Source: Mesorhizobium sp. NZP2298
Lineage (GTDB): Bacteria > Pseudomonadota > Alphaproteobacteria > Rhizobiales > Rhizobiaceae
Direction of reading: 5' to 3'
Assembly: GCF_013170825.1 (NCBI RefSeq)
Contig: NZ_CP033365.1
Coordinates: forward strand, 4,848,001-4,912,000
DNA length: 64,000 nucleotides
The position numbers were made by a program, and so were the translations under genes. This document shows positions 35,246-44,078 of this stretch, piece by piece (positions within the stretch are counted from its first letter, which is position 1; each line of letters begins with the position of its first letter). The notes beneath the pieces are model-generated. The model ran no database searches. It saw only the letters and a program-made list of their open reading frames with translations, and was not told the DNA's origin.

Positions 35246-36753
35246 TGCCTGAGGCCCCTCTCCTGTCATTCGAGCGCGTGTCGCTGAGCTACGGCAGCTT
35301 CAAGGCTGTTCGCGAGGCAAGCTTCTCGCTCAAGGCAGGAGAGGTGCTCGGACTCTGCGGCCACAACGGCGCCGGCAAGAGCAGTGTCGTCCGGATGCTT
35401 TCCGGGCTGCACCGGCCCGACGAGGGAAGGATCGTGCTGGGCGGCGCACCCTGCTCATTCCGAAGCGTGCGCGACGCGCAGAGGCAGGGTGTGGCGCTGG
35501 TGGACCAGGAACTAAGCGTGATCCCGGCCCTGACGGTGGCGGAAAATCTGGCGCTTGGCGAACCCGGCCTCGGCTTGCGGGGCGCTCTGCCTCGCGAAGA
35601 GGTGCGAAGACGCCTGGACGCCGTCGGGCTTGATCAGTTGGACCCATTCAGCCACATCGAGGACCTGTCTATCGGCGAACGTCAGCTCGTGGAGATCGCG
35701 CGAGCGATGGGCCGCGACGCGCGGCTGTTCATTCTCGACGAGCCGACAGCGACCTTGAACACTGCCGACATCGCCCATGTCTTCAGAGCCGTGCGGAAAG
35801 TTGCGGCCGCGGGCTGCGGAGTGATCTACGTTTCGCATCGACTGGACGAAGTCCTCTCTCTTTGCCAGCGGATCGTGGTGATGCGGGACGGTGCCGTCAC
35901 TGCCGATGAACCGGCTGGGAGCCTCGATGCGGCAAGGCTTGTTGAGCTCATGATCGGCCACGCGCCCGCGCCGGTCGCAAGATCGGGCGGAGCAACCGTC
36001 GGCGGGCACCCGATCCTGGAGATTCGCAACCTTTCGACCGGTCCCACGGTGGAAAATTTCAATCTGTCGGTCATGGCGGGAACCGTCACGGCGATCGCCG
36101 GCCAGGTGGGGTCGGGAGGAAGCGATGTCCTGCATGCGCTCGCGGGGCTCACGCCAGCCGCCAAGGGCGACATCGGCGTCGGCGGCAGACGCGTGCCAAT
36201 CGGATCGCCGCATGCCTCGATTTCCGCCGGCGTCGGCTTTCTTTCAGCGGACCGCAAGGGTGACGGCTTGTTCCTGTCGCGCTCAATCCGCGAGAACCTT
36301 CTAGCCACGCGCCTCTCGACCCTGTCGCCGAGGGGATTCCTCCATCGATCAAAAATGCGGGCCACCGCCCGGACGATCGCGTCGCGGGTCGGCATAGACC
36401 AGAACCGGCTCGGCGAGTCGGTGAGACGATTGAGCGGGGGCAATCAACAGAAGACTTTCCTCGGCCGCTGCATGGAACGCGATGACATACGCGTCCTCCT
36501 CCTCGACGAACCGACACGCGGCGTCGACGTCGGCGGGCGCGCGGACATCCATGTGCTGTTGCGGGCGCTGGCGGCGCAGGACGTCGCCGTGGTCTTTGCT
36601 TCGTCGGACCTCGATGAAGTCCTGTCGCTGGCCGACGACGTGGTGGTCATGCGCTCGGGCCGCATCGTGTCCCAGGTTCCCGTGGCAGAAACGGACAATG
36701 TCAGACTCCTGTCGGACATGACGCACGGGCCGCTGACGGGAGCTGTAGCTTGA
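35242..36753 (+). CDS. Sugar-type ABC transporter ATPase (RbsA/MglA-like)
   Basis: A 503-aa double-NBD ATPase. NBD1: Walker A CGHNGAGKSSVV, signature LSIGERQLVEIARAM, Walker B LFILDEPTATLN. NBD2: Walker A GQVGSGGSDV (non-canonical, no GKS/T), signature LSGGNQQKTFLGR, Walker B VLLLDEPTRGVD. The altered second Walker A is normal for this class. It works with the binding protein at 34265 and the permeases at 36753 and 37688. All boundaries in this stretch overlap by about four bases. Confidence 0.92.
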   Translation: MMPEAPLLSFERVSLSYGSFKAVREASFSLKAGEVLGLCGHNGAGKSSVVRMLSGLHRPDEGRIVLGGAPCSFRSVRDAQRQGVALVDQELSVIPALTVAENLALGEPGLGLRGALPREEVRRRLDAVGLDQLDPFSHIEDLSIGERQLVEIARAMGRDARLFILDEPTATLNTADIAHVFRAVRKVAAAGCGVIYVSHRLDEVLSLCQRIVVMRDGAVTADEPAGSLDAARLVELMIGHAPAPVARSGGATVGGHPILEIRNLSTGPTVENFNLSVMAGTVTAIAGQVGSGGSDVLHALAGLTPAAKGDIGVGGRRVPIGSPHASISAGVGFLSADRKGDGLFLSRSIRENLLATRLSTLSPRGFLHRSKMRATARTIASRVGIDQNRLGESVRRLSGGNQQKTFLGRCMERDDIRVLLLDEPTRGVDVGGRADIHVLLRALAAQDVAVVFASSDLDEVLSLADDVVVMRSGRIVSQVPVAETDNVRLLSDMTHGPLTGAVA

Positions 36754-37691
36754 TGTCCATGAACCCGGCAAAGCGGATACTGCTTCCTGCGTTCGCCGTG
36801 GCCATGGCGATCGTCGTCGTGTGGTGCGCGGTGACGACGCAAGGCTTCTTCACGCTCGAAAATGCAAGGGCCATACTCGCCTCCATGATCTTCGTCGGCA
36901 TGGTGTCCGTGGGCATGACCCTGATCATGGTATCGGGCGCCTTCGTATCGATGGCGCTGGCGACCACCGCCACCATTTCCGCGATGATCTTCATGGCCAG
37001 CCTCTCGCTTGGCCTGCCCGCGGCAATCGTGTTGACCATTCTCGCCGGCGCGCTCACCGGCGCGCTGCAAGGGCTTGCAATCGGCGGCTGGAATGCCAAT
37101 CCCATCATCGTCACGATCGCCGCCGCCGCCGTGCTTGAGGGTGTGGCCGTGGCATTCTCGCACGGAGCGACGATCAATCCGGTCGGCACGTCGTACCAGG
37201 TGCTCAATGGGCGGCTGCTCGGGCTTCCCGTGGGCCTCTATGCCTTGGCGGCCCTGGCGCTGCTGGCAGAAGCGGTCTTTCGCTTCACTCGTCTTGGCCC
37301 GATGATCTACCTGATGGGCGACAGCCGCGTCGCAGCGAGATCGGCCGGCCTTCCCGTCGGCTGGATCGGAACTGCCGTATTCGCTATCGCCGGGGGTACG
37401 GCCGCGCTCGCCGGCATCTTCATGGCGAGTTTCAATCACTCGGCCTCGCTGCTGCTCAGCCGCGGCACGCTCGGCTACGATGCGATCGCAGCGGTGCTCA
37501 TAGGCGGCGCGGCCATCGGCGGCGGGCGCGGCAGCGTGCTCAACACCATGGTGGGCGTGGCAATCATCGCCGTAGTCTCCGACCTCGTGCTGCTGCGGGG
37601 TTTCACTACCGGAGAACAGATCTTCCTCAAGGGCCTCGTGATGGTCATCTTCGCCGTCGGCGTTCACCTTCGCCAGGAGCGCGCCCTATGA
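36753..37691 (+). CDS. Sugar-type ABC transporter permease (RbsC-like) 1
   Basis: A 312-aa permease of the BPD_transp_2 class, about eight to ten helices. Marks are MIFVGMVSVGMTLIMVSGAF, NPIIVTIAAAAVLEGVAVAF and the coupling segment MGDSRVAARSAGLPVGWI. The start is ATG 36753, one base into the preceding TGA; the in-frame TTG at 36750 and ATG at 36759 are alternatives. Confidence 0.9.
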   Translation: MSMNPAKRILLPAFAVAMAIVVVWCAVTTQGFFTLENARAILASMIFVGMVSVGMTLIMVSGAFVSMALATTATISAMIFMASLSLGLPAAIVLTILAGALTGALQGLAIGGWNANPIIVTIAAAAVLEGVAVAFSHGATINPVGTSYQVLNGRLLGLPVGLYALAALALLAEAVFRFTRLGPMIYLMGDSRVAARSAGLPVGWIGTAVFAIAGGTAALAGIFMASFNHSASLLLSRGTLGYDAIAAVLIGGAAIGGGRGSVLNTMVGVAIIAVVSDLVLLRGFTTGEQIFLKGLVMVIFAVGVHLRQERAL

Positions 37692-38761
37692 CCGGTTCCG
37701 CCTTTCAAAGCAGCGCCAGGCGCCAGAGACGCATTCGCGCGACACTGCCGCTCGCCACCGTGGTGATCATCGCCCTTGTGGCGCTGAGCCTCCCTGGCTG
37801 GACAGACACCGGTTTCTCGATCTTTTCCGTCTTCAACACATTCCAGAACACCGCGACGCTGGGGCTTCTCGCACTCGCCGTCGGATTGACCGTGATGATC
37901 GGGGAATTCGATCTCTCCTCCATCGCCATATTCACGCTTGGCGGGCTTCTGGCGGTGAAATTCGGCGAGGCCTCTCCGCTGCTGGGCATCGCCATCGCGG
38001 TGGCCGCGGGAGCCCTTCTGGGGGCCATACAGGGCGGGGCGCTGGTGCTGACGGGGATCAGTTCGGTGCCGCTGACGCTCGGTGGATACATCGTCATCCT
38101 TGGCTTCTGTCACATCGTCGCCGGCGAGGGCATCCTCGCATATGGAAACTACGACATCGGCATATGGCTGGATGATCCGGTGGCGTTGCTGTTCTCGCGC
38201 CGCAGCCTGCTGATCCTCTCGATCTTCCTCCTGCTGTGGGCGGCCATGCGCTTCACCCGGGTCGGTCCCCTGATCCGCTCGGTCGGAGCCGATCGTCGCG
38301 CGGCGCTCGCCTCCGGCGTCTCGGTCGGTCGCGTCGTCACGGGGGTCTTTGTCCTCTCCGGAATACTCTGCGCCCTGGGCGGAGCGCTGTTTTCCTATTC
38401 GACGACGGCGGCGAAATACGATCTCGGGCTCGATCCCTTCATCTTCGCTGTTACCGCCATCCTGCTCGGGGGAATAGACGTTTCCGGCGGGCGGGGCAGT
38501 GCCCTGGGGATCCTGGCAGGCGTTCTGGCGATGAGCCTTCTCGACACGATCTTCATTCAACTCGCCATGCCGACCTACATGATCGACCTTGCGCGTGGCG
38601 CGCTTCTGCTGGTCGTCGTGCTGATAGAGGCGCCGGACCTGACCCGAAGCATTGTCGCATGGAGGAACAACCGCGTCAGTGCGGCCGAGGCGGTATCACG
38701 CGGCATTTCCAAACCAGGCGCAATTGGCGCATCGGCCGAACATCAACGGAGGATTCAATGA
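37688..38761 (+). CDS. Sugar-type ABC transporter permease (RbsC-like) 2
   Basis: A 357-aa permease, second half of the heterodimer. It shows LGLLALAVGLTVMIGEFDLS, GISSVPLTLGGYIVILGFCH and the coupling segment SVGADRRAALASGVSVGR. The C-terminal tail of about 45 residues is polar and longer than usual. It overlaps both neighbours by four bases. Confidence 0.9.
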   Translation: MTGSAFQSSARRQRRIRATLPLATVVIIALVALSLPGWTDTGFSIFSVFNTFQNTATLGLLALAVGLTVMIGEFDLSSIAIFTLGGLLAVKFGEASPLLGIAIAVAAGALLGAIQGGALVLTGISSVPLTLGGYIVILGFCHIVAGEGILAYGNYDIGIWLDDPVALLFSRRSLLILSIFLLLWAAMRFTRVGPLIRSVGADRRAALASGVSVGRVVTGVFVLSGILCALGGALFSYSTTAAKYDLGLDPFIFAVTAILLGGIDVSGGRGSALGILAGVLAMSLLDTIFIQLAMPTYMIDLARGALLLVVVLIEAPDLTRSIVAWRNNRVSAAEAVSRGISKPGAIGASAEHQRRIQ

Positions 38762-40086
38762 ACGACACCAATCAAGCCCGCCGGAACTCGGATTTGGACG
38801 ATGCAGTGTCGGACGCCTATGCTCGCTTCGAGGCGGCCAATCCCAGGAGCCTCGCGCGTCACCAGGCAGCAATCGGCGTGCTTCCCGGCGGCAATACACG
38901 GGCAGTTCTCTATTATCCTCCCTTCCCGCTCACCTTCACCGGCGGAAACGGCTGTAAGGTCACCGACCTCGACGGACATGAGCATATCGACCTCGTGTCG
39001 GAATATTCGGCGGGCCTGTACGGGCACTCCAATCCGGTGATCGCGGCGGCGCAGAAGGACGTGATCGACGGCGGCTTGTCGCTCGGCGCACCGAATGTCG
39101 TCGAGGCTGAATACGCACGGGCGCTGGTCGACCGCTTTCCGGCCTTCGAGCGCGTGCGCTTCTGCAATTCCGGCACGGAAGCGAACATCATGGCCATCTC
39201 CACCGCCCGGGCGGTGACCGGACGGCCCAAGGTGATCGCGATGCATGAAGGATATCATGGCGGCGTACTCACCTTTGCCCATGGCGGATCGGAACTGAAC
39301 CTGCCCTTCCCGTTCCTGTTCGCAGAGTACAACGATGTGGCGGCGATCCGGGCGTTGATCCGCGAGCATGCGCCGGACCTTGCTGCGGTCATACTGGAAC
39401 CGATGATGGGCGGCGGCGGCTGCATTCCCGCCACCTCTGAATTTCTGGCGGCGATCCGCGAGGAAACGCGCGCGGCTGGCGCCTTGATGATCATCGACGA
39501 GGTGATGACGTCGCGGCTCGACTATCGCGGATTGCACGGTGCGCATGGCGTCCTGCCCGACCTGCTGACGATGGGCAAATACCTTGGCGGCGGCGCAAGC
39601 TTCGGCTGCTTCGGCGGCCGCGCCGACATCATGGACCGGTTCGACCCGGCACGGAAGCATGCCTTCTCCCACGGCGGCACCTTCAACAACAATCTGCTGA
39701 GCATGGCCGGCGGCATGGCAGGCTTCACCAAAGTGCTCACCTTGGAAGCGAGCCGCAAGGTCAACGAGCAAGGCGACAGGCTCCGCAGAGACCTGCAGGC
39801 CATGTTTGATCGGCATAGGGTGGTGGCGACGGTGACCGGTCGGGGCTCGCTGATGGCCCTGCACTTCCTGAAGGGTCCTATCGACAATCCGGCAATCATC
39901 GACAGCGCGGACCCGCGCGGTCTCTCTCTTTTCCATGTCGAGATGTTGTTGCGAGGCGTTTATCTGGCGCCGCGCGGCATGATCGCGCTGTCGATCCCGT
40001 TCGGCGACGAGGAGGCATCGCGGGTGCTGGATGCGGTCGACGACTTTTTGCAGGTCAATGGACATCTCCTGCCGCGGGAAGCGTGA
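38758..40086 (+). CDS. Class III aminotransferase, beta-amino-acid aminotransferase-like (annotators may call it GSAM)
   Basis: A 442-aa PLP-dependent aminotransferase. The PLP lysine is in LLTMGKYLGGGASFGCFGGR, and the phosphate/ring contacts in FCNSGTEANIMA, EGYHGG and MIIDEVMTSRL. Automated pipelines often label this family glutamate-1-semialdehyde aminomutase. I judge it closer to the beta-phenylalanine aminotransferases described from Variovorax and Mesorhizobium, which share VLYYPPFPLT, EYSAGLYGHS, SHGGTFNNN and LAPRGMIALSIP-like segments; this is from memory. The start is ATG 38758 with GGAGG seven bases upstream. It would turn a beta-amino acid into a beta-keto acid. Confidence 0.87.
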   Translation: MNDTNQARRNSDLDDAVSDAYARFEAANPRSLARHQAAIGVLPGGNTRAVLYYPPFPLTFTGGNGCKVTDLDGHEHIDLVSEYSAGLYGHSNPVIAAAQKDVIDGGLSLGAPNVVEAEYARALVDRFPAFERVRFCNSGTEANIMAISTARAVTGRPKVIAMHEGYHGGVLTFAHGGSELNLPFPFLFAEYNDVAAIRALIREHAPDLAAVILEPMMGGGGCIPATSEFLAAIREETRAAGALMIIDEVMTSRLDYRGLHGAHGVLPDLLTMGKYLGGGASFGCFGGRADIMDRFDPARKHAFSHGGTFNNNLLSMAGGMAGFTKVLTLEASRKVNEQGDRLRRDLQAMFDRHRVVATVTGRGSLMALHFLKGPIDNPAIIDSADPRGLSLFHVEMLLRGVYLAPRGMIALSIPFGDEEASRVLDAVDDFLQVNGHLLPREA

Positions 40087-40089
40087 TCC

Positions 40090-40863
40090 ATGGCCGTCAA
40101 GAAAGTTCCGATCCCCGACGCGGAGGAAGCCCCTCAACGCAACGAAGTGGTGACCGCGCATGCGATCATCTATGCCGAGCTGAAATCCGCACTGATGAAT
40201 GGGGATTTCCAACCCGGCGACCGGCTCATCGTACGCGAATTGTCGGAACGCTTCGCTACCAGCGCCATGCCGGTGCGCGAGGCGCTGCGCAAGCTCGTTA
40301 ACGATGAAGCCCTTTTTGATCACCCCAATCGGGGTGTCACCGTTCCAACCGCGGACGTCGCGTCCGTGGCTGACCTTTTCCGGGTACGCTGCGCCATTGA
40401 AGGGCAGGCCGCGGAGTGGGCGGCCGCGACGATCAGCGCCGCTGAGCTTGATGCGATCCATCGCATCAACGACGCGATGAAGGCTTGCGTGCAGACCCAC
40501 GAGGTTTCGCAATATCTGGCGCTCAACAGACAATTCCATTTCACGATCTATCGGGCATCACGATCGAAAGTGCTCGTTCCGATAATCGAGCGCCTTTGGT
40601 TACGGGCCGGTCCGCTGCTCAACATCATGCGCCAGGAAGCAACCATCCAGCAGGGCCTGGATCACCATACCGACATTCTGGACGCCATAGGCAAAGGGCA
40701 GGGACCGCAATCCCGCAGAGCGATGGCGGCCGACATTGCCGATGCCAGCGACATCCTTCAACGCGCTGTTCCCTACTGGGAACCTGGCGCAGGCAGTCTT
40801 CACCAAGCGTCTGACGAAACCGGCTCCGGTGATGGTCGAAATCTTATTCAGAATCCGGAGTAG
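40090..40863 (+). CDS. GntR family regulator with FCD domain, copy 2
   Basis: A 257-aa FCD-type GntR regulator. The helix-turn-helix reads LSERFATSAMPVREALRKLV; the effector domain includes NRQFHFTIYRASRSK and LDHHTDILDAIG. Over its length it matches the regulator at 24843 closely (for example DHPNRGV and AAEWAAATIS in both). It sits inside the catabolic operon between the aminotransferase and BKACE genes. Both regulators probably share the ATTTGATCAAAT operator. Confidence 0.92.
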   Translation: MAVKKVPIPDAEEAPQRNEVVTAHAIIYAELKSALMNGDFQPGDRLIVRELSERFATSAMPVREALRKLVNDEALFDHPNRGVTVPTADVASVADLFRVRCAIEGQAAEWAAATISAAELDAIHRINDAMKACVQTHEVSQYLALNRQFHFTIYRASRSKVLVPIIERLWLRAGPLLNIMRQEATIQQGLDHHTDILDAIGKGQGPQSRRAMAADIADASDILQRAVPYWEPGAGSLHQASDETGSGDGRNLIQNPE

Positions 40864-40866
40864 ACA

Positions 40867-41790
40867 ATGGCACGTCCCGTTATCATCACCTGCGCGCTGA
40901 CCGGCGACAGCAACACACCCGCCAAGAGCCCACACGTGCCGGTCACGCCGGCTGCCATCGCCGCCGATGCGCTGGCGGCCGCCGAGGCAGGAGCAGCCAT
41001 CGTCCATATCCACGTCCGCGACCCGGCTACGGGCAAGGGTAGCCGAAACACCGACTACTATCGCGAGGTCGTCGAGCGCATCGCCGACAGCGGTGCGGAT
41101 GTCATCGTCAATCTCACGGCCGGAATGGGTGGCAAGCTCGTGCTCGATGACGTGAACGCTCTGCCTTTCGATGGCTCGACCGATCTCGTAGGCGCCGCCG
41201 AACGGCTGGTCCATATCGAAGCGCTGAAGCCGGATATCTGCAGTCTGGACTGCGGCAGCTTCAACAATGGACTCGATACCGAAGTCTACGTCAGCACATC
41301 CGGCATGGTGCGAGAGATGGCCGAACGGATCGCGACGGCGGGCGTGAAGCCTGAACTCGAGGTCTTCGATTTCGGCCATCTGCGTCTCGCATGCAGCTTG
41401 GCGGAGGAAGGGCTGATCAAAGGACCGGCGTTTTTCCAGTTCGCGCTTGGCCTGCGCTGGGGCGCGCCATCCGACGCGGCGACCATGCTGCTTATGCGCA
41501 ACATGCTTCCGAAAGATGCCGTTTGGGTCGCATTTGGCGCTGGGGCGGAGCAGATGTCGGTGGCGGCGCAGTCAATCCTGCTTGGGGGACACGTCCGGGT
41601 CGGCCTGGAGGACAACATCTACCGCAGCCGAGGCGTGCTGGCGACGAATGCCCAGTTGGTGGAGGATGCCGTGCATCTGGTGAAGAGCCTAGGAGGAGAG
41701 CCCGCGAATACGACCCAGGTTCGGCGAATTCTTGGACTTAAGCAGTCCAGCGTAGGCCAAGGAGGGCTTGGGGCCGTTGTCGGCGCTTAG
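40867..41790 (+). CDS. Beta-keto acid cleavage enzyme (BKACE, DUF849), copy 2
   Basis: A 307-aa Zn-dependent enzyme. The metal motif is AAIVHIHVRDPATGKG; the catalytic/substrate region is VNLTAGMGGKLVLDD, and GGHVRVGLEDNIYRS completes the active site. It differs clearly from copy 1 at 22765, so they probably act on different beta-keto acids. As the last gene of the aminotransferase operon it is the natural enzyme to cleave the product of transamination into acetoacetate and an acyl-CoA. Confidence 0.92.
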   Translation: MARPVIITCALTGDSNTPAKSPHVPVTPAAIAADALAAAEAGAAIVHIHVRDPATGKGSRNTDYYREVVERIADSGADVIVNLTAGMGGKLVLDDVNALPFDGSTDLVGAAERLVHIEALKPDICSLDCGSFNNGLDTEVYVSTSGMVREMAERIATAGVKPELEVFDFGHLRLACSLAEEGLIKGPAFFQFALGLRWGAPSDAATMLLMRNMLPKDAVWVAFGAGAEQMSVAAQSILLGGHVRVGLEDNIYRSRGVLATNAQLVEDAVHLVKSLGGEPANTTQVRRILGLKQSSVGQGGLGAVVGA

Positions 41791-42013
41791 CCAGTGTTTG
41801 TTCAGTCCAAAGATAGATGGACCAATAAGGGTAAACGACACCGGCGAGCTTCTCGGGGCCGGTTTGTGAACAGCTTGGTCAAACCGAGAAGCTTGGTTTC
41901 GGCCTCAGGGAGCATTCTCGCCGAACGCAACCCGAACGTTTGACAGCGCAGTGGAGGATGGAAATCAGCCCGAGAAGGCGAACGAACAGGTCGAGGTATC
42001 GGTCGGTGGCCTG
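41791..42013. other. Gap before the IS3 remnant
   Basis: About 220 bp with short frames only. A minus-strand frame reading YLDLFVRLLGLISILHCAVK looks like non-coding IS-flank sequence rather than a protein. No terminator was recognised. Confidence 0.35.
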
Positions 42014-42565
42014 CTGCCAGTTTCGTGGACACCGAGATAAGGGGTTTAACGGCACTAGAGAGTGGGAATGCAGAAGGAAGTTCAGCCGCGAGTTCAAGCT
42101 CGAGGCGGTGAGATTGATCAAGGATCGGGGCGTTGCGGTGGCCCAGGCTGCCCGCGACTAGATGTCCACGAGAATGTGCTGCGCAAATGGGTGCGCGAGC
42201 TATCGGCAGATCCGCAGCGTGCGTCTCCCGTTGTGGGCAGATGAAGCCGGAGCAGCAGGAGATTGACCGGCTACGCAAGGAAAGTCGCGAAGCTGAAGGC
42301 GGAGCGCGACATCCTAAAAAAGGCCGCAGCCTGCTTCGCGAGGGAAGTGACATGAGGTTCGCTTTCATCGCGAGGCACCGGAACAGCTGGCCGGTGGCAT
42401 GGCTGTGCAGTGCGCTGAATGTGTCCCGCTCCGGCTTCCATGCCTGGCTCAGCCGCAGCGCTAGCGTTCGCTCCCAGCATGACGAGATCCTCGTTTCCAG
42501 GATCGACCGAAGCTTCAAGAGCAGCGACCGCACTTACGGCGCGCGTCGGGTCTGGCACGACGGTC
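42014..42565 (+). mobile_element. IS3-family insertion sequence remnant
   Basis: A left end resembling IS3 termini (TGCCAGTTTCGTGGACACCG at 42014) is followed by orfA in pieces. RKFSREFKLEAVRLIKDRGV ends at a stop after AQAARD, the next part, DVHENVLRKWVRELSADPQR, is in another frame, and QMKPEQQEIDRLRK is in a third. The A6G slippery sequence (42316-42322), used for programmed -1 frameshifting between orfA and orfB, is present. orfB keeps only its N-terminal domain (MRFAFIARHRNSWPVAWLCS to YGARRVWHD) and lacks the DDE catalytic core. The element is dead. Confidence 0.8.
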
Positions 42566-43045
42566 TGTTCTATCGCGGCAAATGGCTTTGGATGTGGCCG
42601 AACTGGACGCTGTCGCTTTTCGATGGCGGCATGAACGTTAGCCGGATCAACCCGACCTCACCGCATCACACAGACCAGCACTACCATTTCTTCTTTGCCG
42701 ACACCTCTGCTGAAGCATCCGAGAGCAGGGCGAAATCCGTGCAAGGCACCTTGACGGCTAGGCGCGGTTCACGCATTCCCGGAAGAAGCCGTCTGGAACG
42801 GGTTCTCAATAGCGACGTCGGTTTTCTTAATGCCCGATGATTCGCCCAACATTAAGACCCGGAATTCGTAGCCTTCGTTTGCGGCAAGCTCCTTGAGGTT
42901 CATTTCCGAAATCTTCTTCGCGGCAACGCCGGCCTCGTCGCTGTCCAGTACCTGCATCCCATCACTGCCCGATTGCAAATGCCGCATACATCGGTGCTTT
43001 AATTGATGTGGCAGCAGGCCAATTAGCTTTTCTCGTTCACGCTTC
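42566..43045. other. Gap between IS remnant and LysR gene
   Basis: 480 bp without a confident gene. A minus-strand frame (42769-42987, 72 codons) encodes DSDEAGVAAKKISEMNLKEL and GYEFRVLMLGESSGIKKTD. It has protein-like composition, but no recognised family and no clear ribosome-binding site. It may be a small gene or a fragment. Confidence 0.3.
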
Positions 43046-43960
43046 TCAGCTCCAGCAAGGTGGGGTTCCCACGTGATCTTTCAGCGCTTGCGTGAATGCC
43101 TTGACTTTCGCGGGTGGCGCCGGGAGGGCGCGCAGGAGATAGATCCCTGAAGGCCTCTCATTCCACCTCTCCCTCAATATCGGCAGGCGTACAAGATCAC
43201 CCGCCTTTACTGAAGGTCCCGATACCCAGCTTGGGAGGAACGCAACGCCCATCCCGGCCAGCGCGGCCCCGTTCAGCGCTTCAAAATCGTCCGACCGGAA
43301 GACAACATGCTCACAGGTCTCCCCTGTCGGCGCGCCGAGAATCGAAGACCACCCAAGAAGATCGTTGCCATGGAGCTTGTCGAGAAGGCGATGGCTGCGA
43401 AGCGCGGCTTCGCTTTCCGGCACGCCGTGCTGCTCAAGATATGCAGGACTTGCCACGAGGATGCGATCGTGAGGTGCCAGTTTGGTTGCGATCAGCGTGC
43501 TGTCCGATAGCTCCCCCATTCTCACCACTAAATCAAGGCGCTCCGCGACCGGGTCGGCCAGCCGTTCGGTCAAGTCCAGCTCAACATGCAAACTCGGGTA
43601 TTGCTGTGCAAGCGATGCCAGAACAGGAATGACATATCGTTTTCCGAAGGTCGGGAAGCAAGCGAGCCGCAATGTGCCGCCGACCTCGCCATCGAACGCT
43701 GCCACCTCGGCATGCGTATCGGCCAGTTCATCGAGCAAGCGCTGTGCGCGCTCGAAGAGATGATGCCCCGCGTCCGTTAACGACAGTGCCCTTGTCGAGC
43801 GGACAAGGAGTGGGACTCCCAGGTCCTGCTCGAGCGCGTCGATCTGTCGAACGATAGCCGACGGAGTGACAGCCCGACGCCGAGACGCAGCCGAAAAGCT
43901 GCCCGCGCGGACGACGTCGACATAAACCGCCAGATGTTCGGCGAAGCGTGGGTCCCTCAT
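43046..43960 (-). CDS. LysR family transcriptional regulator
   Basis: A 304-aa LTTR. The N-terminal winged helix reads LAVYVDVVRAGSFSAASRRR, followed by AVTPSAIVRQIDALEQDLGV and RSTRALSLTDAGHHLFERAQ. The C-terminal effector domain starts GTLRLACFPTFGKRYVIPVL. It diverges from the small-protein/quinone-oxidoreductase operon across a 118-bp gap, the normal arrangement for a LysR regulator and its target. The target is inferred from position. Confidence 0.93.
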   Translation of the reverse strand: MRDPRFAEHLAVYVDVVRAGSFSAASRRRAVTPSAIVRQIDALEQDLGVPLLVRSTRALSLTDAGHHLFERAQRLLDELADTHAEVAAFDGEVGGTLRLACFPTFGKRYVIPVLASLAQQYPSLHVELDLTERLADPVAERLDLVVRMGELSDSTLIATKLAPHDRILVASPAYLEQHGVPESEAALRSHRLLDKLHGNDLLGWSSILGAPTGETCEHVVFRSDDFEALNGAALAGMGVAFLPSWVSGPSVKAGDLVRLPILRERWNERPSGIYLLRALPAPPAKVKAFTQALKDHVGTPPCWS

Positions 43961-44078
43961 CTTTGCCTACGACGCAAAACCGTTCCGACCATTCAGTTGG
44001 TTATCATCCAAGGTCATCAGGAGCACATTCCTTCTCGTCAACGGGCAGTTTTGCTCACCAAACACAAGGAACACTCCC

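Noticed and set aside
38236..38757. Upstream part of a 616-codon frame ending in the aminotransferase
   Set aside because: Shifted frame of the permease. The ribosome-binding site and family N terminus support 38758.
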